This document shows, in pieces, positions 1 through 6,341 of a stretch of DNA of 24,984 nucleotides. Location: contig OMUM01000094.1 in the NCBI GenBank assembly GCA_900314225.1, positions 1 through 24,984 of the forward strand. Direction: 5' to 3'. The notes beneath the pieces were generated by a model, which did no database searches, was not told where the DNA came from, and saw only the letters and a list, made by a program, of their open reading frames with translations. The translations under genes were made by a program, and so were the position numbers. The stretch comes from an uncultured bacterium (GTDB lineage Bacteria > Bacillota_I > Bacilli_A > RF39 > UBA660). Within the stretch, counting starts at the first letter, position 1. Every line of letters begins with the position of its first letter.

Positions 1-838
1 TATTATTAACAAATGAATAAATACTAGAATTATAAGATTCATTATATTGCATAGCAACTTCTACTCTAATATCATTTTCTTCTCCATCAACATCAATAAT
101 TGTAGGATGTATTGGATTTTTATTTTTATTAAGCATTTGAACATATTCAACTAATCCACCTTCATAGTGGAAAGAATCTTTTTTATCAGCTTCTCTATCA
201 TCATATAAAGATATTCTCAATCCCTTATTTAAATAAGCAAGTTCTTGTAATCTAGTTTTTAAAACATCATAATCAAAAACTGTTGTTTCTGTAAATATTT
301 GGTCATCTGGTAAAAAATGAACTATTGTACCTGTTCTATCTTCATCACATGTATCTATTTCCTTTAATGGTGCATCGGGATGTCCTCCATTACTAAAACG
401 TTGATAGTAAACTTTTCCACCTCTATAAACTGTAACTTCAAGCCAATCACTTAATGCATTAACAACACTAGCTCCAACTCCGTGAAGACCACCAGATACT
501 TTATATCCTCCACCACCAAATTTTCCACCAGCATGAAGAACTGTATAAACCGTCTCTACGGTACTTCTTCCAGTTTTTGGATGAATATCAACAGGAATTC
601 CACGACCATCATCTTTAACAATAATACTATTATCCTTACAAATAGTAACTTCAATATGTGTACAATATCCTGCTAAAGCTTCATCAATAGCATTATCAAC
701 AATCTCCCATACTAAATGATGTAAACCTCTAGAACTAGTAGTTCCTATATACATACCAGGTCTTTTTCTAACAGCTTCTAGTCCTTCAAGAACTTGAATT
801 GCTGAAGCATCATATTTTGCTTCTACTTTTTCATCCAT
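1..838 (-). CDS. gyrB: DNA gyrase subunit B, 5' part (cut by window edge)
   Basis: GyrB is the ATPase subunit of gyrase, which introduces negative supercoils ahead of replication and transcription. About 279 N-terminal residues are present; the gene runs off the left edge. The read-out starts MDEKVEAKYDASAIQVLEGL and contains the GHKL ATPase motifs in order: EIVDNAIDEA (about 45-54, with the Mg/ATP Glu and Asn), DGRGIP (77-82) and the glycine-rich ATP lid GGKFGGGGYKVSGGLHGVG (about 104-122). The lid and the YIGTTSSRGLHHL segment are the usual GyrB/ParE type. Position next to recF at the origin favours GyrB over ParE. The ATG at 838 lies only 9 bases after the recF stop, with a modest GTAGG-like ribosome site inside the gap, so it is probably co-transcribed with recF. 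No remB (yaaB) gene lies between them. Confidence 0.97.
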   Translation of the reverse strand, partial: MDEKVEAKYDASAIQVLEGLEAVRKRPGMYIGTTSSRGLHHLVWEIVDNAIDEALAGYCTHIEVTICKDNSIIVKDDGRGIPVDIHPKTGRSTVETVYTVLHAGGKFGGGGYKVSGGLHGVGASVVNALSDWLEVTVYRGGKVYYQRFSNGGHPDAPLKEIDTCDEDRTGTIVHFLPDDQIFTETTVFDYDVLKTRLQELAYLNKGLRISLYDDREADKKDSFHYEGGLVEYVQMLNKNKNPIHPTIIDVDGEENDIRVEVAMQYNESYNSSIYSFVNN

Positions 839-847
839 AAACACTAC

Positions 848-1960
848 CTACTTTCTTTCTATAATTCCATTACTTACTTTAAATAAATAAGCATCCTCAA
901 TATATTTCTTATTAATATTTCTTAAATCTGTTGTAGTTATAATACTTTGAATATCATCTTCATTTATAATTTTTAATAATTTATTTCTCTTTTTAACATC
1001 CAATTCACTAAAAATATCATCCAATAACAACACAGGATTTGTTCCAGTAAACTCTTTAAATATAGATATTTCTGCTAATTTAAATGATAATATAGCAAGC
1101 TTTTGTTGACCTTGAGAACCATAAAATTTTAAATCATTACCCTTATATTCAAAGTAAAAATCATCTCGATGAGGACCAAATATAGTCATACCATAATTTA
1201 ATTCTTTTAAATAATTCTTTTTAAATGTATGTTTCAATTTCTTTCTAATACTTTCATAATCATAATCTTCTAATGTAATATTAGGAATATATTTAACAAC
1301 AACTCCATCACTACCTGTTATATATTTATAATATTTATTTATATAAATATTTACTAAATTAATATATTCATTTCTTTTCTGATAAATAAATATAGCTTTT
1401 TCTATTAATTTATCACTTAAAATATCTAAATAAGCTTTATCAGCAATATTATTCTCAAAAAGAACTTTTAAATACTCATTTCTAGTCTTTAATAATTTAT
1501 TATATTCATTATAAATTTTAATATATTCTTTTGATATTTGAGATAATTCAATATTTAGTAAATTTCTCCTTATATTAGGAGACCCTTTAACAATCTCCAA
1601 ATCATCTGGTGTAAAAACAATAACATTTAAATAAGAAATGTAATCAGCTATTTTCTTTATATTATTACCATTAACCATTACTTTCTTGCCTTCATTATCA
1701 ATTTCTAAACTTAATTTAGAAATTATTTTATTATTTTTAACAACACCAGTAATTTTACATTTACTTTTACCAAACTTAATTATATTAAAATTATTACCGA
1801 CTCTATGTGATTTAGTAAGAGCTAGAATAACAATCGATTCAAGGAGATTTGTTTTCCCCTGAGCATTATCACCAATAAATATATTCATTTTTTTATTAAA
1901 AGAAACAACTACATTAGAATAATTTCTAAAATTTACTAACTTTATTCTATTAATTTTCAT
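848..1960 (-). CDS. recF: DNA replication/repair protein RecF
   Basis: RecF is an SMC-like ATPase that helps load RecA at single-strand gaps during recombinational repair. The 370-residue product has the family's usual length. Visible motifs are Walker A GDNAQGKT (30-37), the ABC-type signature GSQGQQK (281-287) and Walker B PVLLLDDIFSELD (309-321). The ATG at 1960 has an in-frame TAA directly upstream, so no earlier start is possible. It also has no Shine-Dalgarno sequence of its own; the strong AGGGGG site at 1995-2000 instead serves a six-codon ORF that ends six bases before recF (separate entry). Transcription probably starts at the promoter at 2030-2038 and continues into gyrB. The comK terminator at 2060-2085 insulates it from the upstream gene. 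Confidence 0.97.
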   Translation of the reverse strand: MKINRIKLVNFRNYSNVVVSFNKKMNIFIGDNAQGKTNLLESIVILALTKSHRVGNNFNIIKFGKSKCKITGVVKNNKIISKLSLEIDNEGKKVMVNGNNIKKIADYISYLNVIVFTPDDLEIVKGSPNIRRNLLNIELSQISKEYIKIYNEYNKLLKTRNEYLKVLFENNIADKAYLDILSDKLIEKAIFIYQKRNEYINLVNIYINKYYKYITGSDGVVVKYIPNITLEDYDYESIRKKLKHTFKKNYLKELNYGMTIFGPHRDDFYFEYKGNDLKFYGSQGQQKLAILSFKLAEISIFKEFTGTNPVLLLDDIFSELDVKKRNKLLKIINEDDIQSIITTTDLRNINKKYIEDAYLFKVSNGIIERK

Positions 1961-1966
1961 TTAAGA

Positions 1967-1987
1967 CTAATAAAAGGACACATACAT
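1967..1987 (-). promoter_or_regulatory. six-codon leader ORF (MYVSFY) before recF
   Basis: Reading the minus strand, AGGGGG (2000-1995) is followed after seven bases by ATG (1987-1985), then TAT GTG TCC TTT TAT TAG. The stop is six bases before the recF ATG, which has no ribosome site of its own. This arrangement fits translational coupling by re-initiation. The geometry is seen directly; the coupling is inference. It could also be a remnant of the rlbA (yaaA) gene that usually precedes recF. Confidence 0.45.
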
Positions 1988-2029
1988 CAAAATTCCCCCT
2001 TACATGATATTCCTATACATACAGGTAAT

Positions 2030-2038
2030 ATTATACCA
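2030..2038 (-). promoter_or_regulatory. extended -10 promoter for recF-gyrB
   Basis: The minus strand reads TGGTATAAT: a perfect TATAAT (2030-2035) with the TG extension. No good -35 is visible 17 bases upstream (TTGTGT at 19 bases is the closest). It lies just downstream of the comK terminator, where a recF promoter is needed. Confidence 0.65.
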
Positions 2039-2059
2039 TAAACAGGCCATAAAAACACA

Positions 2060-2085
2060 AAAAAATAGCAATTTAGCTATTTTTT
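2060..2085 (-). terminator. hairpin terminator at the end of comK
   Basis: A 10-bp stem AAAAAATAGC/GCTATTTTTT closes a six-base loop; the comK stop codon lies in and next to the loop. On the minus strand the stem's right arm merges into a T-run (TTTTTTTGTG). It would end comK transcription before recF. The low-GC stem is typical of this genome. Confidence 0.65.
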
Positions 2086-2528
2086 CTTTTAGTTAAAATA
2101 AACTTTAATCGTGCAGATCTAGATACTTGATTTTCAATAGATCTAAAGGAACATGGAACAATAATTTCTTTACCATTATCAAAGACAATTTTTGTATTAT
2201 TATCATCTATTTTATAAAAAGTCTCTACTCTACCAAAAGAAATCCATGCACAATCGTCAGACCTAGGAGAAGTCGTAGGAAATACAATAATATTATTAGA
2301 ATCTTCAATAATAATAGGTATCTTATATTCAGCACCTAATATATTCTTAGCACCATCTTTTCTCCCCTCATAAGAACTACCAAAATATTTACAACTTTCT
2401 TCCATAATGTGCATCGGAGAATTATCAATAATATATCTACTTTCATCTTCATATATTAGACTTGATTCATCCCCATTTGGTAAAATTGCTAAAGTTCCTT
2501 TATTTAGCTCATAAAAATTTTTATTCAA
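2073..2528 (-). CDS. comK: ComK-family competence transcription factor
   Basis: ComK is the master activator of DNA-uptake genes in Bacillus; it binds A/T-rich K-boxes. I recognise the family from its conserved core: SCKYFGSSYEGRKDG (45-59), then IVFPTTSPRSDDCAWIS, TKIVFDNGKEI and SFRSIENQVSRSARLKF, matching B. subtilis ComK segments such as SCRFFGSSYAGRKAG and SFENQVYRTAWL. Start choice: the longest ORF begins at TTG 2546, but a strong GGGAGG lies inside it (codons 3-4), so the TTG at 2528 (spacer 6), or the one at 2531, is the likely start, giving about 151 residues. B. subtilis ComK has 192; this one stops soon after the core and lacks the C-terminal tail carrying the MecA-recognition motif FMLYPK. 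It has its own upstream region with tandem Spo0A-box-like sites and its own terminator. It occupies the place where rlbA is usual. Function as a competence activator is inferred from the family. Confidence 0.88.
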   Translation of the reverse strand: MNKNFYELNKGTLAILPNGDESSLIYEDESRYIIDNSPMHIMEESCKYFGSSYEGRKDGAKNILGAEYKIPIIIEDSNNIIVFPTTSPRSDDCAWISFGRVETFYKIDDNNTKIVFDNGKEIIVPCSFRSIENQVSRSARLKFILTKRKNS

Positions 2529-2592
2529 CAAAATCCTCCCTTTCAAAATTTTTGCTAATTACCAGTTGTTACAAAAGATAATAATATTTTTT

Positions 2593-2624
2593 TTTGTCGA
2601 AATTAATCTATATTTGTCGAAATT
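2593..2624. promoter_or_regulatory. tandem Spo0A-box-like sites upstream of comK
   Basis: Two identical 12-mers, TTTGTCGAAATT, lie at 2593-2604 and 2613-2624, exactly 20 bp (two helical turns) apart. Each contains TGTCGAA, the Spo0A-box consensus. On the comK coding strand they read AATTTCGACAAA and sit just upstream of a TATTAT (-10-like) with no clear -35, as expected for an activator-dependent promoter. A third copy lies in oriC. Spo0A directly controls comK in B. subtilis. No spo0A gene lies in this window, so the regulator's identity is inference. Confidence 0.6.
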
Positions 2625-2677
2625 TATATATTTTTATCTTTCTATTTAAATTATTCGTAAAAAAGCTAAAAAATTGC

Positions 2678-2704
2678 AAAAAAAAAGAAATTTTCTTTCT
2701 TTTT
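2678..2704 (-). terminator. A/T-only hairpin terminator after dnaN
   Basis: The stem AAAAAGAAA (minus strand from 2704) pairs with TTTCTTTTT (ending at 2682) around a five-base loop and is followed by further T residues on the minus strand. It overlaps the dnaN stop codon. Stability is low, so it may be leaky into comK. Confidence 0.45.
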
Positions 2705-3830
2705 AATATGTTCTGATTGGTAAAACTAATTGTGTTAAAGACTCATCTTCCTTAGATTTAATTAAGATAGGTTTAATTTCTCCAACAAAATGTAAATCCA
2801 CATTTTCTGTTGAAAAACTTTTTAAAGCTTCCATCATATATTTAGCACTAAATGAAATTCTTATATCTTCATCTTTATTTTTAGAAATTTCCATATTTTC
2901 TTCAACTCTACCTATTTCAGCAGAACTACTTCTTAATGTTAAAATATTCCCATTAGTTTCTAAAGTAACAGTATTTTTTTCTTTATCACTAGTTAAGATA
3001 CTTACACGATCAATTACATCATAGAAATTATTTAAATTAGTTGTTATAACTAAGAAAGCATCATCTGGTAATAAATTAGATGTATTTGGGTATGTTCCAT
3101 TTATAAGTCTAGATTCAAATTTTAAATTACCTATTTTAAACAATACTTTATTATTAAAGATATGTAATTCTACTTCATCTTCATCATTATCAATAATCCT
3201 TACAAATTCTAATAAATTATGACTAGGTATTACAATGTTATAATTTTCTTCACTATTTTTTTCTAATTTAACAATTTTTCTTGATAATCTATAAGAATCA
3301 GTTGCATTACATTCAAGAATATCACCAACTATATTAAAATTAATTCCTGTTAAAACTGGTTTACTTTCTTCATTAGAAGTAGCAAAAGCTGTTTGATTAA
3401 CAATATCTTTTAATACACCTGCTTTTATATTAATCTTCTTCTTACTCTCTTCTAAACCAACATTTGGATATTCTGATTCACTTATACCATTTAAATTAAA
3501 GCGACTATTAGCAGTATAAATAAGTATCTTTAATTCATCTATTACCTCAATATTAATGTAATCGTCAGGTAATTTTCTTACTATATCTAATATATACTTA
3601 CCTTGAATTATTATACTACCCTCATTTTCAATTTTAAAATCTTCTTCATTTTTAGCATCAATTGAAGTTTGAATAGTAATATCATTATCACTAGCTGTAA
3701 GTATTAATTTCTTTTTCTTTAATTCAAATTTAATTCCTGCCAAAACTGGTATTAAATTTTTAGTTGAAATAGCTTTTGAAACTTTATTTAATGCCTCCAA
3801 TAATAATTCTTTTTTAATTGTAAATTTCAT
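2703..3830 (-). CDS. dnaN: DNA polymerase III beta sliding clamp
   Basis: DnaN forms the ring-shaped dimer that tethers DNA polymerase III to DNA and recruits other repair and replication factors. The 375-residue product is full length for a three-domain clamp. The N-terminus MKFTIKKELLLEALNKVSKA is the typical clamp start. Further family marks are NLIPVLAGIKFEL near residue 25, KPVLTGINFNI in the second domain and the C-terminal end TQLVLPIRTY, equivalent to the usual MPMR-type tail. The ATG is preceded by AGAAGGA with a short spacer. It lies downstream of dnaA with a 121-base gap holding two DnaA boxes, as in Bacillus, and is probably partly co-transcribed with dnaA. Confidence 0.97.
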   Translation of the reverse strand: MKFTIKKELLLEALNKVSKAISTKNLIPVLAGIKFELKKKKLILTASDNDITIQTSIDAKNEEDFKIENEGSIIIQGKYILDIVRKLPDDYINIEVIDELKILIYTANSRFNLNGISESEYPNVGLEESKKKINIKAGVLKDIVNQTAFATSNEESKPVLTGINFNIVGDILECNATDSYRLSRKIVKLEKNSEENYNIVIPSHNLLEFVRIIDNDEDEVELHIFNNKVLFKIGNLKFESRLINGTYPNTSNLLPDDAFLVITTNLNNFYDVIDRVSILTSDKEKNTVTLETNGNILTLRSSSAEIGRVEENMEISKNKDEDIRISFSAKYMMEALKSFSTENVDLHFVGEIKPILIKSKEDESLTQLVLPIRTY

Positions 3831-3868
3831 ATATATTCCTTCTTTCTTAACTCTATTTATATTATTAA

Positions 3869-3939
3869 TGTGGAAAAAGTTAATAACTTACTATTTTCCT
3901 TATATATCAAAGATTTAACTAAAATTTAGTTGTGGAAAA
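3869..3939. promoter_or_regulatory. DnaA boxes in the dnaA-dnaN gap (second part of oriC)
   Basis: TGTGGAAAA occurs at 3869-3877 and 3931-3939; the complement is TTTTCCACA, identical to boxes at 5628-5645. The pair lies in the gap between dnaA and dnaN, matching the downstream half (incC-type) of a bipartite Bacillus-like origin. The flanks are extremely AT-rich and could be the unwinding region. Confidence 0.7.
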
Positions 3940-3951
3940 AATTGTTCTTAA

Positions 3952-5340
3952 CTACATTTTATTCACAACCCCTATATCATCTTTTAATTTTTCAATAATA
4001 TTAGCTAAATCTTTATTAACTTTTATTTCATTTTCTATCTTTTCAACTGAATGCATTACAGTAGAATGATCTTTTCCACCAAATTCAGTTCCTATTTTAG
4101 GAAAACTTTCATTAAGCATTGTTCTACAGAGATACATTGCAATTTGCCTAGGAAATGATATATTTGAACTTCGTTTTTTACTTTTTATATCATCTATTGA
4201 TATTTGAAAATACTCCGAAACAATTTTTTGAATTCGATGAACATCATTTTTCTCCCCTACTCCTTTACTAATAAAATCTTTTAATGCTTCAATTGCTAAG
4301 TCTAAGTCAATTTTTATTCCACCCATAATTGTGGAATAAGCTACAAGTCTTGTTATGGCTCCTTCCAGCTGTCTAACATCTGGGCCAATATTTGAAGCAA
4401 TATATTCTATTACATCATCAGGAATATCTTGTTCAAAATTTCCAGCAACTATTTTCTTTTTTAATATTTCCTTTCGAAGTGCAAAATCTGGTGGAAAAAT
4501 ATTTGCTGTCAATCCCCAACAAAAACGTGTCCTTAAACGTTCCTCAAGTAATTTTAAATCATCTGGTGACCTATCAGAAGAAATAATAATTTGCTTACTA
4601 TCATTGTATAAATTATTAAAAGTATGGAAAAATTCCTGTTGTGTTTGAGTTGCGCCACCTAAAAATTGTATATCATCAATCAGCAAAACATCGATATTTC
4701 TATATTTATCCTTAAAAAAGTCAACATAATTAAAGTTAGTACCATTATCATCTTTTCGATTAGCTTTAACAAATTCTTCTCTGAATTGTTCACTAGTAAC
4801 ATATAAGACTTTCTTATCTGAATGTTCAACAATATAATTACCAATAGCATGCATTAAATGAGTCTTACCTAACCCACTATTTCCAAATAAAAATAATGGA
4901 TTATAAATTTTTCCTGGATTTTCCGCCACACTTAATGCTGCAGCATGAGCAAATTTATTACTATAACCAACAATAAAATTATCAAAATTATACTCCGGCT
5001 TTAAATTAGAATTAATATTAAAATTACTTTTAGTATTTTCAATCTTTTTTTTCTTATCTTCCTCTATTTTCTTTTCTATTTCTATAGTGGAAATTTCTTC
5101 ATCCGTATAAAATAATAATTCATAAGAAGAATTAGTTAAACTATCTAATTTTACTGAAATTGTGTCATAATAATTATCATTTAAATGTTTCTTATGAATT
5201 TTCATTGGAACAACGATATATGCTTTATTATTATCCAATTTATATAATTTTGTTTCAGCAAACCAAGTTTGATAAGAGATGGAAGATATTTCATCTTTAA
5301 TTTGACTTAGTACTTTTGACCATAAAAAATCTAAATTCAA
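3952..5340 (-). CDS. dnaA: chromosomal replication initiator DnaA
   Basis: DnaA binds DnaA boxes at oriC, oligomerises with ATP and melts the origin. Domain order is complete: N-terminal DnaB/regulator-binding domain (about 1-80), a charged, Lys/Glu/Asn-rich linker (about 85-115), an AAA+ ATPase with Walker A GNSGLGKT (153-160) and Walker B LLIDDIQF (219-226), and the C-terminal helix-turn-helix with signature GGKDHSTVMHS (about 421-431). Start choice: the longest frame opens with GTG at 5358, but that codon overlaps the GGGGAG ribosome site. TTG at 5340 lies 10 bases after it and gives MNLDFLWSKVLSQI, aligning with normal DnaA N-termini (462 residues). A TTG start may limit DnaA synthesis. 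No confident sigma-A promoter is visible upstream. Confidence 0.97.
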   Translation of the reverse strand: MNLDFLWSKVLSQIKDEISSISYQTWFAETKLYKLDNNKAYIVVPMKIHKKHLNDNYYDTISVKLDSLTNSSYELLFYTDEEISTIEIEKKIEEDKKKKIENTKSNFNINSNLKPEYNFDNFIVGYSNKFAHAAALSVAENPGKIYNPLFLFGNSGLGKTHLMHAIGNYIVEHSDKKVLYVTSEQFREEFVKANRKDDNGTNFNYVDFFKDKYRNIDVLLIDDIQFLGGATQTQQEFFHTFNNLYNDSKQIIISSDRSPDDLKLLEERLRTRFCWGLTANIFPPDFALRKEILKKKIVAGNFEQDIPDDVIEYIASNIGPDVRQLEGAITRLVAYSTIMGGIKIDLDLAIEALKDFISKGVGEKNDVHRIQKIVSEYFQISIDDIKSKKRSSNISFPRQIAMYLCRTMLNESFPKIGTEFGGKDHSTVMHSVEKIENEIKVNKDLANIIEKLKDDIGVVNKM

Positions 5341-5746
5341 AATATACCATCTCCCCACTAATAATAATTTTTAATCTTATTTTACTTTAAGTAAAAATAA
5401 AAATAAAGAAAAATCAAATAAAAAAATTCAATTAATTCATATATACAATATCATATTTTTTTAATAATTCAACTACAAAAATGAAAAAAATATAATGTCA
5501 AAAATAACCTAATTTTGCACAAAAAAATCCACAATTTAATATGTAAAAAAGTAATTTCGACAAAATCCACAACATTTCCACAATTTTTTCAACAATTAAT
5601 ATCTTTATATAATAACAAAAAATTGAATTTTCCACATTTTCCACAGAAATACAATTCACATAGTAAAAATTAATATTCCACATATCTGTGCAAAGTGTTT
5701 AAAACTAGTATTAACAAAATTATTACTTCAAATATTTAGTTTTTAT
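5341..5746. other. oriC: chromosomal replication origin oriC (dnaA-rpmH side)
   Basis: This gene-free region lies between divergent dnaA and rpmH. DnaA-box-like 9-mers, all on the plus strand: 5525-5533 and 5563-5571 (AAATCCACA), 5574-5582 (ATTTCCACA), 5628-5636 and 5637-5645 (TTTTCCACA, head to tail without a gap), 5674-5682 (TATTCCACA), and a degenerate TTTTGCACA at 5513-5521. All differ from the classical TTATCCACA in the first bases, but TTTTCCACA recurs between dnaA and dnaN, so it is probably the local consensus. The part from 5359 to 5510 is almost pure A/T and holds a small inverted repeat, TTTTACT-TTA-AGTAAAA (5380-5396). Genes on both sides point away from the region, as expected for the start of two replichores. 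Confidence 0.88.
5553..5564. promoter_or_regulatory. Spo0A-box-like site abutting a DnaA box in oriC
   Basis: AATTTCGACAAA here is the exact reverse complement of the 12-mer repeated upstream of comK. The core TTCGACA (5556-5562) ends one base before the DnaA box at 5563-5571. In B. subtilis Spo0A binds oriC at sites overlapping DnaA boxes and restrains initiation. A similar role is inferred. Confidence 0.55.
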
Positions 5747-5776
5747 TTGACAAAACAGGTTTTATCTTATTATAAT
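5747..5776 (+). promoter_or_regulatory. promoter of rpmH-rnpA-yidC-jag
   Basis: TTGACA (5747-5752) and TATAAT (5771-5776) are both perfect, with an 18-base spacer. This is the strongest sigma-A-like promoter of the window and drives rpmH at the edge of oriC. Confidence 0.88.
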
Positions 5777-5806
5777 AATGTAGATTTATGTCTGGAGGTG
5801 GAACAA

Positions 5807-5929
5807 GTGAAAAGAACATATCAACCAAACAATCGTAAGAAATCAAAAAAACTAGGATTTTTTGCACGTAAAAAAACAAATATATTAAATAGACGTCGTC
5901 GCAAAGGACGTAAAAGTCTTTGCAAATAA
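5807..5929 (+). CDS. rpmH: 50S ribosomal protein L34
   Basis: L34 is a small basic protein of the large ribosomal subunit. The product has 40 residues: MKRTYQPNNRKKSKKLGFFA at the start and RRRRKGRKSLCK at the end, both the family's hallmark segments. A longer in-frame ORF begins at 5747 but overlaps the promoter. GTG 5807 is preceded by TGGAGGTG at the right distance and gives the canonical N-terminus. Compared with the usual 44 residues, about four are missing from the middle segment (normally a basic NGR-containing stretch after the GFRARM-like motif). It lies next to oriC, ahead of rnpA, as in most bacteria. Confidence 0.95.
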   Translation: MKRTYQPNNRKKSKKLGFFARKKTNILNRRRRKGRKSLCK

Positions 5930-5934
5930 GAATA

Positions 5935-5959
5935 CCGCTGCCATAAACAGTGGTTTTTT
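5935..5959 (+). terminator. hairpin plus T-run between rpmH and rnpA
   Basis: CCGCTG (5935-5940) pairs with CAGTGG (5948-5953), with one G-U pair, around a seven-base loop; TTTTTT follows directly (5954-5959). As rnpA has no clear promoter of its own, this is probably a partial terminator that makes L34 mRNA more abundant than rnpA mRNA. Confidence 0.7.
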
Positions 5960-5978
5960 ACTATAAAAGGTGAATAAA

Positions 5979-6341
5979 ATGAAAAAAAAATATATTGTAA
6001 AGGATTCTAAAGATTTTGAAAAAATAATAAAAACTGGACAATGTGAAAAAAATAAAAGTTTTATAATCCACTACAAGACTAATAATTTAGAATATAATAG
6101 ATATGGTATATCTGTAAGTAAAAAATTAGGAAATGCTGTTTTTAGAAATAAAAATAAAAGAAGAATTAGAAGTATTGTTGATGATTATAAAAAAGACTAT
6201 ATAAACAATGAAGATTATATTATAATATTAAGAAAGAGCGGAACTGAGAAAAAATATAATGAATTAAAAAATGATTTTTTTGAGTTAATGAATCGCTTAA
6301 GAAAAAATAGTAGGAAGGAAATAAATAATGAAAATAAATAA
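5979..6341 (+). CDS. rnpA: ribonuclease P protein component
   Basis: RnpA binds the RNase P RNA and helps mature tRNA 5' ends. The 120-residue product shows the family's RNA-binding signature RNKNKRRIR (56-64) after YGISVSKKLGNAV (42-54). ATG 5979 follows AAAGGTG with a suitable spacer; an in-frame GTG at 5970 lies within that ribosome site and is unlikely. The gene overlaps yidC by 14 bases, so the two are translationally linked. Position between rpmH and yidC is the conserved bacterial order. Confidence 0.96.
   Translation: MKKKYIVKDSKDFEKIIKTGQCEKNKSFIIHYKTNNLEYNRYGISVSKKLGNAVFRNKNKRRIRSIVDDYKKDYINNEDYIIILRKSGTEKKYNELKNDFFELMNRLRKNSRKEINNENK

Noticed and set aside
2547..2702. ComK autoregulatory K-boxes (AAAA-N5-TTTT pairs) upstream of comK
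   Set aside because: A/T runs are everywhere, but no pair with the right internal spacing is found.
5380..5396. inverted repeat TTTTACT-TTA-AGTAAAA upstream of dnaA as a terminator or operator
   Set aside because: Pure A/T-type stem in a region that is nearly all A/T; no T-run or matching second copy, so chance is likely.
5498..5683. 61-residue minus-strand ORF inside oriC
   Set aside because: Its VENVEN-like stretch is the translation of consecutive DnaA boxes (TGTGGAAAA); there is no ribosome site and no recognisable protein.
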